A stretch of DNA of 64,000 bases. Source: Bacteroidota bacterium (GTDB lineage Bacteria > Bacteroidota > Bacteroidia > B-17B0 > Aurantibacillaceae). The stretch is from NCBI GenBank assembly GCA_025363015.1, contig JANYEQ010000003.1:1-64000 (forward strand). The letters are read 5' to 3'. The first letter of the stretch is position 1, and every line of letters begins with the position of its first letter. Under the pieces are notes generated by a model. That model saw nothing but the letters and a program-made list of their open reading frames with translations. It had not been told where the DNA came from and ran no database searches. The position numbers and the translations under genes are program-made. Shown one piece after another: positions 33,836-44,424 of the stretch.

Positions 33836-34277
33836 ATGAATACTAATTTTAAAATATAAAAAGTTGTATTCGTATTTGTACTATTTTTTATTTTTAGTTG
33901 TTCTAACAAAAATGAAATTAATAAAAAAGCAAATCTATATTATTTATTAAGTTTTAATCGTTCAGAAAAAGTAGATACAATTAATTTTACGAAGGCTTTG
34001 ATCCAATAGTTTTAGGTAATGTGTCGGGACATCCCAAATAAAAAAGCATTTGACAATTATACTTTTATTTTACGCACTTACTTATATTTCATAGGATAAA
34101 AATTCTATTCATTTTGGAGTAAGACTTTTCAAAGAATTGGACGCCCCATTTAGTTTTAAACGAAAACTTCAGAAAAATGAATACAGTTTTAATTACGGTT
34201 TTGCACTTCGCGTCAAATATCTTCGGACTATAAACAACCAGATAAACGTTGGGCTTAAGACTGAGCCTAATTTATAG
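33836..34277 (+). pseudogene. Decayed lipoprotein gene
   Basis: This stretch explains most of the 588-bp gap between pdhC and msrA. Starting at ATG 33836 the frame meets a TAA after seven codons, then continues as VVFVFVLFFIFSCSNKN, a lipoprotein signal with lipobox FSC. It then shifts frame to EGFDPIVLGNVSGHPK, has further stops near 34040 and 34100, and ends with KNSIHFGVRLFKELDAPF through LKTEPNL-stop at 34277. At least two frameshifts and several stops are needed to join these pieces. The original family is not recognised. Confidence 0.6.
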
Positions 34278-34391
34278 TTTAGCCATTTTCATCTTAATTC
34301 AGTAATACTTTTTTTATACCAACGTTAAAAATAGTTACAAGGTTTTTATATATTAATATTGAGTTGTAATTTTATATAAAATAAGTTTAAA

Positions 34392-35072
34392 ATGATTAGC
34401 CTAAAATTAAATACCAAAACAACTCTCGGTTTTTTTACTATTGCACTTTTTACCACTAGCTGTGGGCAAACTAAAACTAATACAATGAATAAAGAAGAAA
34501 ATAAAGCAACTACAATTACAACTTCTAAAAATGCAAACACTATTGATACTGCTACTTTTGGTGCAGGTTGTTTTTGGTGTGTTGAAGCCGTTTTTCAGCG
34601 CCTAGAAGGCGTATTAACTGTTAAAAGTGGTTACAGTGGTGGCACTGTAAAAAACCCTTCGTACCACGAGGTAAGCGAGGGAAGTACCGGGCACGCCGAA
34701 GTTTGTCAAATTACCTATGATAATACGAAAGTTAATTTTGACGAGCTTTTAGAAGTGTTTTGGAAAACCCACGACCCCACTACTTTAAACCGTCAAGGAA
34801 ATGATTTTGGAACCCAATACCGTTCGGTTATTTTTTACCATAACAATGAGCAAAAATTAATTGCCGAAAAATATAAAATAGAAATTAACAAAAGCAGCGC
34901 TTATCCAAACCCTGTAATTACCGAAATTAGTCCGCTAACCAATTATTACCCAGCCGAAGAATACCACCAAAATTATTTTAATCAAAATGGCAATCAGGGC
35001 TATTGCAAATTTGTAATACAACCCAAGGTAGATAAGTTTGAAAAAATTTTCAAATCAAAGGTAAAGCACTAG
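34392..35072 (+). CDS. msrA: Peptide-methionine (S)-S-oxide reductase, lipoprotein form
   Basis: 226 residues. Lipobox FTTSC (Cys24), a ~30-residue Thr/Asn linker, then the MsrA domain from ~54 with catalytic Cys60 in GAGCFWCVEAVF. TGHAEVCQITYD, GTQYRSVIFYHN and YHQNYFNQNGNQGYCKF (resolving Cys) are conserved. Repairs S-methionine sulfoxide in envelope proteins; its lipid anchor places it outside the cytoplasm. No MsrB neighbour. Preceded by the pseudogene remnant. Confidence 0.92.
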   Translation: MISLKLNTKTTLGFFTIALFTTSCGQTKTNTMNKEENKATTITTSKNANTIDTATFGAGCFWCVEAVFQRLEGVLTVKSGYSGGTVKNPSYHEVSEGSTGHAEVCQITYDNTKVNFDELLEVFWKTHDPTTLNRQGNDFGTQYRSVIFYHNNEQKLIAEKYKIEINKSSAYPNPVITEISPLTNYYPAEEYHQNYFNQNGNQGYCKFVIQPKVDKFEKIFKSKVKH

Positions 35073-35140
35073 ATGACAAAATATATGTCACACTTAGAGA
35101 AGTTAAAGTAGTATTAAAGTGTTGAGGTCTCAAGTAAAAG

Positions 35141-35172
35141 AAAAGCCTGGGTGATAAATTGCTTTGGCTTTT
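35141..35172 (+). terminator. Weak terminator-like hairpin after msrA
   Basis: AAAAGCC (35141-35147) and GGCTTTT (35166-35172) pair across an 18-base loop, and four T end the stem. The rest of the gap 35073-35296 contains only the atpD promoter box. Confidence 0.35.
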
Positions 35173-35257
35173 ATCAAATTAACTAACTATCCAACTAATT
35201 TGTTTAAAAGCCTTTAATAATTGTGTTAATTTTATTTAGAAATTACGATTAAAGTAT

Positions 35258-36802
<1,545 letters not shown>

Positions 36803-36804
36803 TT

Positions 36805-37041
36805 ATGAAATTAGAAATTATAACACCTGATAAAAAATTATTTGAAGGCTCTATTAAATCAGCCATTTTTCCTGGAAGTGAAGGTAGTTTTGGTGTATAT
36901 GATAACCATGCAGCGATGATTGCTACTTTAAAAGAAGGCAAAGTACAATTAATTGAAGATAATAATAACAAAATAGAATTTGCTGTTAAAGGTGGTGTAG
37001 TAGAGGTTAATAAAAACAAAGTAATTGTTTTGGCTGAGTAA
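36805..37041 (+). CDS. atpC: ATP synthase F1 subunit epsilon (short form)
   Basis: 78 residues. Only the N-terminal beta-sandwich is present (MKLEIITPDKKLFEG, then FPGSEGSFGVYDNHAAMIA and AVKGGVVEVNKNKVIVLAE). The C-terminal helical hairpin of the ~135-residue E. coli protein, which inhibits ATP hydrolysis, is absent, as in many Bacteroidota. Co-transcribed with atpD and followed by a strong terminator. Confidence 0.93.
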   Translation: MKLEIITPDKKLFEGSIKSAIFPGSEGSFGVYDNHAAMIATLKEGKVQLIEDNNNKIEFAVKGGVVEVNKNKVIVLAE

Positions 37042-37059
37042 TTTTATATTTATTTCTAT

Positions 37060-37097
37060 AAAAAAAAATTCTAAGTTATAGCTTAGAATTTTTTTTT
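37060..37097. terminator. Bidirectional intrinsic terminator after atpC
   Basis: Stem CTAAG/CTTAG (37071-37075 with 37082-37086) extended by TT/AA and nine A:T pairs, loop TTATAG. Nine T follow on the plus strand. It serves atpDC and the convergent cupin gene. Confidence 0.85.
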
Positions 37098-37110
37098 ATA
37101 CTTATATTTT

Positions 37111-37461
37111 TTAGTCAACTTTATCTCTCAAAAAATGGCCATCTATTATTAGCAACTTAGCCCCTTTATCCGAAACAGAGCGATGAGAACTTAAATTATC
37201 CGAAACAACATACATCATTCCCTTTGTTAAAGTATAATTATTACCATTTTCAAGTTCCGACACAAAACTACCCTCCAAACAATGCACAATGTGCCCCTTT
37301 ACACACCAATGGTCGGCTAAATAGTTGGCCGAATATTCAACAATACGCACGCGTAACCCCTCAAATTGTATAGTTTGCCAAAACGAAGTACCCGTTTGCC
37401 CCTTGTATTCAATTTTTTTAATACTTGCCCAATCATAGGTTAAAAACGGAATAGCTAACAT
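37111..37461 (-). CDS. DHCW-type cupin-fold protein
   Basis: 116 residues, one cupin barrel. The ADHWCVKGHIVHCLEG segment (about 49-64) holds the metal-ligand-like residues and fits the small 'DHCW motif cupin' family; the ELENGNNYTLTKGMMYVV strand pair completes the barrel. Function unknown. Monocistronic, convergent with atpC. Confidence 0.8.
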   Translation of the reverse strand: MLAIPFLTYDWASIKKIEYKGQTGTSFWQTIQFEGLRVRIVEYSANYLADHWCVKGHIVHCLEGSFVSELENGNNYTLTKGMMYVVSDNLSSHRSVSDKGAKLLIIDGHFLRDKVD

Positions 37462-37544
37462 TGTGTGGTTTAAATTTTAAGTATAAATTTATAAAATAAT
37501 TTTAACACAATTAATTTAATTTTTTTAGCACAATCATTTAATAT

Positions 37545-38996
37545 TTGAAAAATTACGCCATAAGCAAAACAGCTTTTATAAAATTTGATCAATGCCAAAA
37601 AGCATTTTTCTTATATAAAAATCACCCTTATTTACGCGATAAAATAAGTACAGATACCAAACTTACCTTTAAACGTGGGCACGATGTAGGTTACTTTGCC
37701 CAACAATTATTTGCAGGTGGCATTGATGTTTCGGCCAATTCTAAAAATGTTTTAGAAACCGAAAAATTAACGGCACAACATATACAAAATAAAACACCCA
37801 TAATTTACGAAGCTACTTTTATTTATAATGGCGTTTTAATTATGGCAGATATTTTATGTTTAGAAAACGGCATTTATAATGCGTACGAAGTAAAAAGCAG
37901 TATAAAAGTATCTGAAGTTTATTTAAAAGACGCCTGTTTACAATACTATGTTTTAAAAAATACACTGCCAAATTTTAACGATTTATTTTTAGTAACCCTT
38001 AATGCTGATTATGTTTTACAAAACCAAGTAAACCCAAAACAATTATTTAAAAAACGAAGTGTAAAAAAACAAGCCGAGCAAAACTTAATTTTTTTTAACG
38101 ATAAAATCAATCACGCACATTTGTTATTAGAAGAAAATAAAATACCAAACATTGCCATTGGTAAGCATTGCTTTAAACCTTACCAATGCGATTTTTTTAA
38201 CACCTGTTGGAAAGATGTAATAACCCCAAATAGTATATTTAATTTACCACGTTTAAATAAAGATAAATTGTTTGAATTATATGATGCCGGCATTAAAACA
38301 CTTAATCAACTTACAACAGAACTTACAGCCAACCAAATTAACGACGACCTAAAAACTGCCTTTGTAAATAATACTCCCATTATTAATAAACAGGCAATTA
38401 ATGAGTTTTTACTAAGCATTAAACAACCCTGTGTGGCCATGGATTTGGAGATTTGGGCCACCGCCATACCACAATTACAAAATACAAAACCATTTGAACA
38501 AGTACCATTTTTAGCCTGTTTTTATAACGGAACAGAGCATACCTATTTTATTACCGAGCATACAACAGATGATAGATTAAACTTTGCACTTCAACTAATT
38601 GCAAACACGCAAAATTATAACTGTATTTTGGTGTACGATAAAACAATGGAAGTTTTAGCTATACATAAATTAATAGAGCTATTTCCACATTTAAAAATTG
38701 AATTAGAAATTATAATTATAAAAATTATAGATGTTTATCCTGTAATTGCTAACTTTAATTACTATCATCCAAAATTTAAAAATAATTTTTCGTTAAAAAC
38801 AGTGGCCGATATTTCATTAAGCAATATTACATATTCTGATATTCAATCGGGCTTACAAGCTATGGCTTATTTTGAAAATTATAGAAACAGCACTAATATA
38901 ATAGATAAAGAAACACTGAAACAAAACCTTATAACCTATTGCCAAACCGATACTTTAGCAACTTTTGAATTAGTTAATTTTTTTAAATTGGTATAA
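37545..38996 (+). CDS. DUF2779 protein with RecB/Cas4-like nuclease domain
   Basis: 483 residues, TTG start; conserved residues (ISKTAFIKFDQCQKAFFLY) begin at once, so no later start fits. N-terminal PD-(D/E)xK domain: Glu in IIYEATFIYNGV, Asp in MADILCLENG, and the EVKSS motif, followed by a QYYVL helix as in Cas4/RecB-family nucleases. A CDFFNTCW segment is suggestive of a cluster Cys but there are too few Cys for a full Cas4 4Fe-4S site. The C-terminal half is DUF2779, with an RNase H-like core (VAMDLEIWATAIPQL; the final CQTDTLATFELV) typical of DnaQ-like exonucleases. Role unknown; no CRISPR nearby. Confidence 0.8.
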   Translation: MKNYAISKTAFIKFDQCQKAFFLYKNHPYLRDKISTDTKLTFKRGHDVGYFAQQLFAGGIDVSANSKNVLETEKLTAQHIQNKTPIIYEATFIYNGVLIMADILCLENGIYNAYEVKSSIKVSEVYLKDACLQYYVLKNTLPNFNDLFLVTLNADYVLQNQVNPKQLFKKRSVKKQAEQNLIFFNDKINHAHLLLEENKIPNIAIGKHCFKPYQCDFFNTCWKDVITPNSIFNLPRLNKDKLFELYDAGIKTLNQLTTELTANQINDDLKTAFVNNTPIINKQAINEFLLSIKQPCVAMDLEIWATAIPQLQNTKPFEQVPFLACFYNGTEHTYFITEHTTDDRLNFALQLIANTQNYNCILVYDKTMEVLAIHKLIELFPHLKIELEIIIIKIIDVYPVIANFNYYHPKFKNNFSLKTVADISLSNITYSDIQSGLQAMAYFENYRNSTNIIDKETLKQNLITYCQTDTLATFELVNFFKLV

Positions 38997-39092
38997 TCTT
39001 GGCAATAAAGATATAACATGTACAACTACAAATAACTTATAATTACAGCATAAAATTAAAATAATAACTAACTTTATAAAAATAAAATTTGT

Positions 39093-39461
39093 TTGAATAC
39101 ATCCTATAAATATATTGATTTAACGTCATTAATAAATTTTTCGAATAACGACGAAAAGTTTATTAAAGAAATAATTACAATAGCTATACAACAAACCACA
39201 ACCGATGTTTCTAACTATCAATCAGCACTTTTATCTAAAGATTATAAACAAATAAGCTCTATCTGTCATAAAATTTGTTCATCTATGAACTATATTGGCG
39301 CACGTGCTGATATCATTGCTAAAATTAAGTTAATTGAAACTATAATTTACGAAGGAAAAGATTATCTTAAAGTTGACACGAGTTCTGATGAAATAATAGA
39401 AATAATTTTAAATACTATTAATGAATTAAAATTAATATTAAAAAAATTAGCTTTAAAATAA
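39093..39461 (+). CDS. Histidine phosphotransfer (Hpt) domain protein
   Basis: 122 residues, TTG start. Predicted four-helix Hpt bundle; the phospho-accepting residue is His59 in SSICHKICSSMNYIGA, matching the HxxK..S...G pattern of Hpt domains. A free-standing phosphorelay intermediate. It lies 44 bp upstream of the FAD oxidoreductase and a few kb before a histidine kinase and two response regulators. Confidence 0.75.
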   Translation: MNTSYKYIDLTSLINFSNNDEKFIKEIITIAIQQTTTDVSNYQSALLSKDYKQISSICHKICSSMNYIGARADIIAKIKLIETIIYEGKDYLKVDTSSDEIIEIILNTINELKLILKKLALK

Positions 39462-39505
39462 ACAATAAATATTGCTTATTTTTCTAAAAAAATAAATTTA
39501 GTTTT

Positions 39506-41182
39506 ATGAAGGTAGCCATATTTGGAGGCGGTGTAGCTGGCCTTAGTGCAGCACACGAATTAATTAATAGAGGTTTTGAAGTAGAGGTTTACGAAGCAAC
39601 AACTGCTACCGGAGGAAAAGCTAAAAGCACAGGCGTTGTTGGATCTGGCAAAGATGGCAGAAAAGATTTACCTGCCGAACATGGCTTTCGTTTTTTTCCT
39701 CGATTTTACAAACACATTGTTGCAACAATGGCACAAATTCCTTTAAAAGATAACAAGGGTTTTGTTGTAGATAATTTAGTTGAAACTCAAAAAATTCGTT
39801 TAGCGCAATTTGATAAGCCTTCGGTAACAATGCCCGCCCGATTTCCTCGTTCACTTAAGGAACTTAAACTTATTTTAAACGAAGGCTTGGGTGGAAATTT
39901 AGGATTAACCAAACAAGATAAAGACGATTTTGCCTTAAAATTATGGCAATTAATTACTAGCTGTGGTAAACGAAGAGACAACGAATACGAACGTATTTCG
40001 TGGTGGGAATTTATGGATGCCGATAACCATTCTAATGCCTACCAAACTATTTTGGTAAAAGGTTTAACCCGAACATTAGTGGCGGCGCGTGCTGAAAAAG
40101 CAAGTACAAAAACAGGTGGCGATATTTTTATACAATTAATTTTTGATATTGCTCGCCCAGGTATTAGTAGCGATCGTATTTTAAATGCACCTACTAACGA
40201 TGCTTGGATAAACCCATGGATGGATTATTTGACGAAGAAAGGCGTTAAGTTTTTTTATAATTCGCCACTTAAAAATTTTAATTGTAATAAACAAACTATT
40301 ATAAATGCACTCATTACAAATGAGGGTAACTACAAAACCGTACAGGCCGATTTTTATTTAGCCGCAGTACCCGTTGAAGTAATGGCTAATGTAGTAGATT
40401 CAAATTTATTAGCCATTGACCCTACTTTACAAAGCATAAAAACCTTAAGTGAAGAAGTTTCATGGATGAATGGCTCACAATTTTATTTAACAGAAGATAT
40501 ACAAATTTGCCAAGGACATACCATTTATATTGATACACCCTGGGCACTTACTTCTATTTCACAAAAACAGTTTTGGCCTAATGTAAATTTGCAAGAATAT
40601 GGCGATGGAAAAGTAAAAGGTATTTTATCAATTGATATTTCTAACTGGGATGCGCCAGGAATTATATATAACAAACCTGCAAAAGAATGTAATAAAACCG
40701 AAATCATAAAAGAAATTTGGGAGCAACTAAAAAAAAGTTTAAATGTAAACGGAACAATTGTTTTAAAAGATTCGCATTTACACGATTGGTATATTGACTC
40801 AGATATTGAGTTTGATATCCCTAAAAAAAATAAAGAACCCTTACTAGTAAATACAGTTAACTCATGGCAACTTCGCCCATTTGCTTATACACACGTACCT
40901 AATTTATTTTTAGCAAGCGACTACGTAAAAACATATACCGATTTAGCAACCATGGAAGGCGCTAATGAAGCCGCTCGTAGGGCGGTAAATTGCATTATTG
41001 ATTGTTCTAAAAAAAATGTAGCCAAATGTAAAGTATGGGATTTACATGAACCTTGGATATTTACTTTATATAGATGGAGAGATAATAAACGCTATGAAAA
41101 AGGCTTACCTTGGAACGAAAAACTGCCCATGTTTTTTGAAACTATACAACGAATTTTACTTTTTTTTAAACGATTATTTTAA
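39506..41182 (+). CDS. FAD-dependent oxidoreductase, phytoene desaturase / HpnE-like amine oxidase superfamily
   Basis: 558 residues. N-terminal dinucleotide motif FGGGVAGLSAAHEL (7-20), then GGKAKS and the substrate-gate segment EHGFRFFPRFYKHI. The C-terminal FAD-contact motif is NLFLASDYVKTYTDLATMEGANEAARRA (split over 470-500), as in phytoene/zeta-carotene desaturases and hydroxysqualene dehydroxylase. A ~60-residue tail ends in a basic-aromatic helix that may touch the membrane. Twelve bp upstream of a Pyr4/PaxB-like membrane terpene cyclase homologue, which suggests an isoprenoid substrate (inference). Confidence 0.82.
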   Translation: MKVAIFGGGVAGLSAAHELINRGFEVEVYEATTATGGKAKSTGVVGSGKDGRKDLPAEHGFRFFPRFYKHIVATMAQIPLKDNKGFVVDNLVETQKIRLAQFDKPSVTMPARFPRSLKELKLILNEGLGGNLGLTKQDKDDFALKLWQLITSCGKRRDNEYERISWWEFMDADNHSNAYQTILVKGLTRTLVAARAEKASTKTGGDIFIQLIFDIARPGISSDRILNAPTNDAWINPWMDYLTKKGVKFFYNSPLKNFNCNKQTIINALITNEGNYKTVQADFYLAAVPVEVMANVVDSNLLAIDPTLQSIKTLSEEVSWMNGSQFYLTEDIQICQGHTIYIDTPWALTSISQKQFWPNVNLQEYGDGKVKGILSIDISNWDAPGIIYNKPAKECNKTEIIKEIWEQLKKSLNVNGTIVLKDSHLHDWYIDSDIEFDIPKKNKEPLLVNTVNSWQLRPFAYTHVPNLFLASDYVKTYTDLATMEGANEAARRAVNCIIDCSKKNVAKCKVWDLHEPWIFTLYRWRDNKRYEKGLPWNEKLPMFFETIQRILLFFKRLF

Positions 41183-41194
41183 TATCTTAACAGC

Positions 41195-41860
41195 ATGCAA
41201 AACTGGTTAAATACACAAACTTACACTACATTAGAATTAAGCTTATTTGGAGTAGGCGCATTTTTTTGGCTAATATGTTACCTATTTGTAATACGCGGTA
41301 TTATAAAATATAAATTTGTAGGTATATCGGCTGGCGTAGTAGGCGCCAACATTGCTTGGGAGTTTTTATGGGCGTTTGTGTTTAAACAAGATATGGGGAA
41401 ACTTTTACAAATTGGCTATTTAGGTTGGTTTTTGTTAGATTGTTTTATAGTGTGGGGAATTTATAAATACGGTAGCAAACAAGTAAACGATAAAGTAAAA
41501 CCGCATTTTAAATTTTTATTTACATTTTCAATCATTGGTTGGCTGGCCGTGTTGTATTTTTTTACTTACGGTTTTGTTTATGAAACCACTCAAATTGGAG
41601 CCAATTCGGCATACGCTATACAATTATTAATTTCGGTAAGTTGTTTGTTAATGCTCATTAATAACCCAAACGAAAAAGGAATAAGTTATATTGCCGCTTG
41701 CGGAAGAACATTGGGCTCGTTATTTTGCGGCATAATGTGTATAATGCACTGGAAAGATAATTTATGGATACCAACAATGGTGGTGGTGTATATGATTATT
41801 GATATTTATTATTTAGTAATGGCCACAAAAAAAATTAAAATAACCGGATTTTATTGGTAA
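41195..41860 (+). CDS. Integral membrane protein resembling Pyr4/PaxB-type terpene cyclases
   Basis: 221 residues, about seven predicted membrane helices. From memory of the fungal family, shared features are: GAFFWLICY in helix 1; GANIAWEF (50-57) with Glu56, matching the NIAWE of PaxB and the essential Glu of Pyr4; SAYAIQLLISVSCL; GISYIAACGRTLGS, matching PaxB GASYTLWLSRFLGS; and Asp203 in the last helix (MIIDIYYL), where the family has its second essential acid. Length and helix order agree. In fungi these enzymes cyclise epoxy-prenyl chains. The bacterial function is unknown; a non-enzymatic sensor is possible. One bp before the histidine kinase. Confidence 0.68.
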   Translation: MQNWLNTQTYTTLELSLFGVGAFFWLICYLFVIRGIIKYKFVGISAGVVGANIAWEFLWAFVFKQDMGKLLQIGYLGWFLLDCFIVWGIYKYGSKQVNDKVKPHFKFLFTFSIIGWLAVLYFFTYGFVYETTQIGANSAYAIQLLISVSCLLMLINNPNEKGISYIAACGRTLGSLFCGIMCIMHWKDNLWIPTMVVVYMIIDIYYLVMATKKIKITGFYW

Positions 41861-41861
41861 G

Positions 41862-43106
41862 ATGGGAAAAGCTATTTTAATAAAAAACGAAAAAGAAAGG
41901 ATAAAATTTATTAACCAATTTTGCTATTTAACGGCAGTTTTGGCAAGTCCTTATCTCTACATTTTATACTTAAACAAGCTAATTTTTTCTACTGGGGTAA
42001 TGCTTCTTATTATTTTTCTTTTTTTAACTAGTGTTTATCTTAATAAAAATAACAAACCCAATTTTTCAAAAGCACTAATAATTTTTACAACTAATTTTGC
42101 AGTAACCTACTTTTCTTTACTACTAGGTTTCGATTCAGGAGTTCATCTTTTTTTATTTTCGGCACCACTTATTACCTATTTGTTATTTGATTTTATTAAA
42201 AAAACAAATATAATTTTTACTATGTTGTTGTATGTTTTAAATTTTTTTACAATATATATCATTAATAAAATGCATTTAATTGTTAATGCGCAATTAGAAA
42301 ACAATACTCATCAGCTTTTATATTTTATGAATTTTTCGTTTAGTATTACGCTTTGTTTTTCTCTTATTATTTATTTTGCCAACAATAACTCGATGTACAT
42401 TAATTTATTAAAAGAAGCTAATATTACTCTTGAAGCACAGCAAATGCAAATGCAAATTAAAAATATAGAAAATACTGAAACCAATAAGAAACTAAGTGAA
42501 ACCTTAAAAGAAAAAGAAACGTTACTTTCGGAAATTCATCATCGGGTAAAAAACAATTTAGCGGTTATTTCAGGATTAATTGAATTACAAAATATACATG
42601 TAACAGATGAGTTGGCCTCTCGCATACTAAAAGAATCGCGCAATCGCATTAAATCAATTGCTTTACTGCATGAAAAATTTTATGAAAGTAAAAATATAGA
42701 TTCTATTGAAATTCGAACTTATGTTAACGAGCTTATACATCTTATAAAATTATCTTTTACTAATAATAATATTAAAATTCACGCGCAAATAGATACTATT
42801 GAATTATCTATGACAGAAGCACTTCCGTTTTCATTATTACTTAACGAACTTATTACGAACTCTTATAAACACGCTTTTAAACAAAAAAAAGAAGGTAATA
42901 TTTACATCACTTTTACAAAAACTAATAATGAGTATGTATTAAATTATAAAGACGACGGCTCAGGCTTTGATACAAAGGCAAGCTTTAAAGAAAAATCGTT
43001 GGGTATGAATTTAATAGAAGCCTTTTCTAAACAATTAAAGGGAAAAGCAATTTGGACATCTGAAATAGGAAAAGGGATAAATTTTAACTTAAATTTTAAA
43101 CACTAG
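41862..43106 (+). CDS. Membrane sensor histidine kinase (HisKA_2 / LytS-EnvZ-unlike type)
   Basis: 414 residues. Six predicted membrane helices (about 20-175) without a large extracellular loop, a coiled coil (180-222), then a HisKA_2 phosphoacceptor helix with EIHHRVKNNLAVISGLIELQ (His227) and an HATPase domain (NELITNSYKHAF, DDGSGFD, SLGMNLIEAFSKQLKG). The membrane module could sense a lipid or small hydrophobic ligand. It lies 1 bp after the terpene cyclase-like gene and 3 bp before a receiver gene, so these three are almost certainly one transcript. Confidence 0.9.
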   Translation: MGKAILIKNEKERIKFINQFCYLTAVLASPYLYILYLNKLIFSTGVMLLIIFLFLTSVYLNKNNKPNFSKALIIFTTNFAVTYFSLLLGFDSGVHLFLFSAPLITYLLFDFIKKTNIIFTMLLYVLNFFTIYIINKMHLIVNAQLENNTHQLLYFMNFSFSITLCFSLIIYFANNNSMYINLLKEANITLEAQQMQMQIKNIENTETNKKLSETLKEKETLLSEIHHRVKNNLAVISGLIELQNIHVTDELASRILKESRNRIKSIALLHEKFYESKNIDSIEIRTYVNELIHLIKLSFTNNNIKIHAQIDTIELSMTEALPFSLLLNELITNSYKHAFKQKKEGNIYITFTKTNNEYVLNYKDDGSGFDTKASFKEKSLGMNLIEAFSKQLKGKAIWTSEIGKGINFNLNFKH

Positions 43107-43109
43107 TAA

Positions 43110-43466
43110 ATGAAAAAAATACTAATAGTAGAAGACGATTTTTTATTGAGCATGATAAACACAAAATATATTGAAATGCTTGGATATAAAGTAGTAGCTT
43201 GTGTTACTAACGGTTTAGATGCTATTGAAGCTGTAAAAGAACATAGCCCCGACATTGTAATAATGGATGTGCGAATAGATGGGGGGATGAACGGAATTGA
43301 AGCCATGGAAGAAATTTCTAAATTTTCGAGTACGGCCGTTATTTATTTAACCGGGAATTCAGAAAAAGAACTTAAAGAACGAGCCGCTAAAACCAATATG
43401 CTAGCTTTTTGTGTTAAGCCCGTACATTTCGAAGAATTATCAAAAATTTTAAAAAATGAAAAATAA
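43110..43466 (+). CDS. Single-domain response regulator (receiver only)
   Basis: 118 residues, a CheY-like receiver: acidic pair Glu8/Asp9/Asp10, phospho-acceptor Asp53 in IVIMDVRI, Thr in YLTGNS and Lys in FCVKPVHF. There is no output domain, so it probably passes phosphate on or acts by binding, possibly with the Hpt protein at 39093. 3 bp after the kinase gene. Confidence 0.9.
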   Translation: MKKILIVEDDFLLSMINTKYIEMLGYKVVACVTNGLDAIEAVKEHSPDIVIMDVRIDGGMNGIEAMEEISKFSSTAVIYLTGNSEKELKERAAKTNMLAFCVKPVHFEELSKILKNEK

Positions 43467-43496
43467 TACTCGTTACTACAAGTAATCTAAATTGAG

Positions 43497-43504
43497 TATA
43501 TTTG
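43497..43504 (+). promoter_or_regulatory. -7 promoter box for the LytTR regulator
   Basis: TATATTTG, exact match, 42 bp upstream of the ATG at 43547. Confidence 0.55.
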
Positions 43505-43546
43505 TTACAGAAAAAAAATAAAGCAACATCTATATTTAAATAATAA

Positions 43547-44233
43547 ATGAATTGTATAGTAATAGATGATGATAAAGTAGCACAGAAAGTTATTCAGTTT
43601 TTAATTGCACAAACATCTGCTTTAAATATTATTGGCATATTTAATAGCGTTACCGAAGCGCTCCCAATTATTAACACAAAACAAGTTGATTTAATTTTTT
43701 TAGATATTGAAATGCCCGAAATCAGTGGTATTGATTTTATAAAAAATTTTGGCGATTTACCTCAAATAATTATTTGTTCTTCGCGTAGAGAGTATGCTGC
43801 CGATAGTTATGAATTTAATGTAGCTGATTACTTAATAAAACCAATCAGCTACCAACGCTTTTTAAAGGCTATTGAAAAGGTAAAAAGTACACGCGATGAT
43901 TTTAAGCCTAATTTAATAAAAGACGACTCTTATTTTATAAAAAATAAAGGTAGTTATGTAAATGTAAATTCAAAAGATATTCTTTATTTCGAAGCCCTAT
44001 CAGATTATATAAACATTTATACCACAACAAATAGATACACTATTAGCTCCACTATGCGTTCTATTGAATCAAAATTACCCTCTACCGAATTTATACGCGT
44101 GCATCGTTCGTTTATTGTTAGAATAGATAAAGTTACAATACTTGAAGAAGGACATTTATTTATACGCGATAAATCAATACCAATAAGTAAATCGTACAAA
44201 AAAGAATTAATGAAAGTATTAAGTTTTTTGTAA
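43547..44233 (+). CDS. LytTR-family response regulator
   Basis: 228 residues. Receiver (1-120) with Asp53 in IFLDIEMPEISG and the KPISYQRFLKAI helix; LytTR DNA-binding domain (about 128-228) with FIKNKGSYVNVNSKDILYFEAL, FIRVHRSFIV and DKSIPISKSYKKELM. Has its own promoter box but follows the receiver gene by 80 bp on the same strand. Probable transcriptional output of this signalling cluster. The 191-bp gap after it (44234-44424) shows nothing recognisable. Confidence 0.9.
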   Translation: MNCIVIDDDKVAQKVIQFLIAQTSALNIIGIFNSVTEALPIINTKQVDLIFLDIEMPEISGIDFIKNFGDLPQIIICSSRREYAADSYEFNVADYLIKPISYQRFLKAIEKVKSTRDDFKPNLIKDDSYFIKNKGSYVNVNSKDILYFEALSDYINIYTTTNRYTISSTMRSIESKLPSTEFIRVHRSFIVRIDKVTILEEGHLFIRDKSIPISKSYKKELMKVLSFL

Positions 44234-44424
44234 TTCTATACAACAAATATTACATCATAAAAAAGTTTTTTAAAAACAAATGTTAATTTATTTTTAAGCT
44301 AATTAAAAAATAGCCAAAATAAGTTCACTTACGGTTAATATAATCCCATCTAACGAGTTTATTATTAAATAAGCATTCTATTCTTTTACTTTATTAGGAT
44401 TAAAACCTAAAACATTTTAGTATT

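Noticed and set aside
37545-38996. Cas4-like nuclease taken as a sign of a CRISPR system
   Set aside because: No cas1, cas2 or repeat array anywhere in the window; the DUF2779 half marks a separate family.
41862-43106. Phage or mobile island at the signalling cluster
   Set aside because: Base composition and codon use match the neighbours, and no integrase, repeat or tRNA boundary is present.
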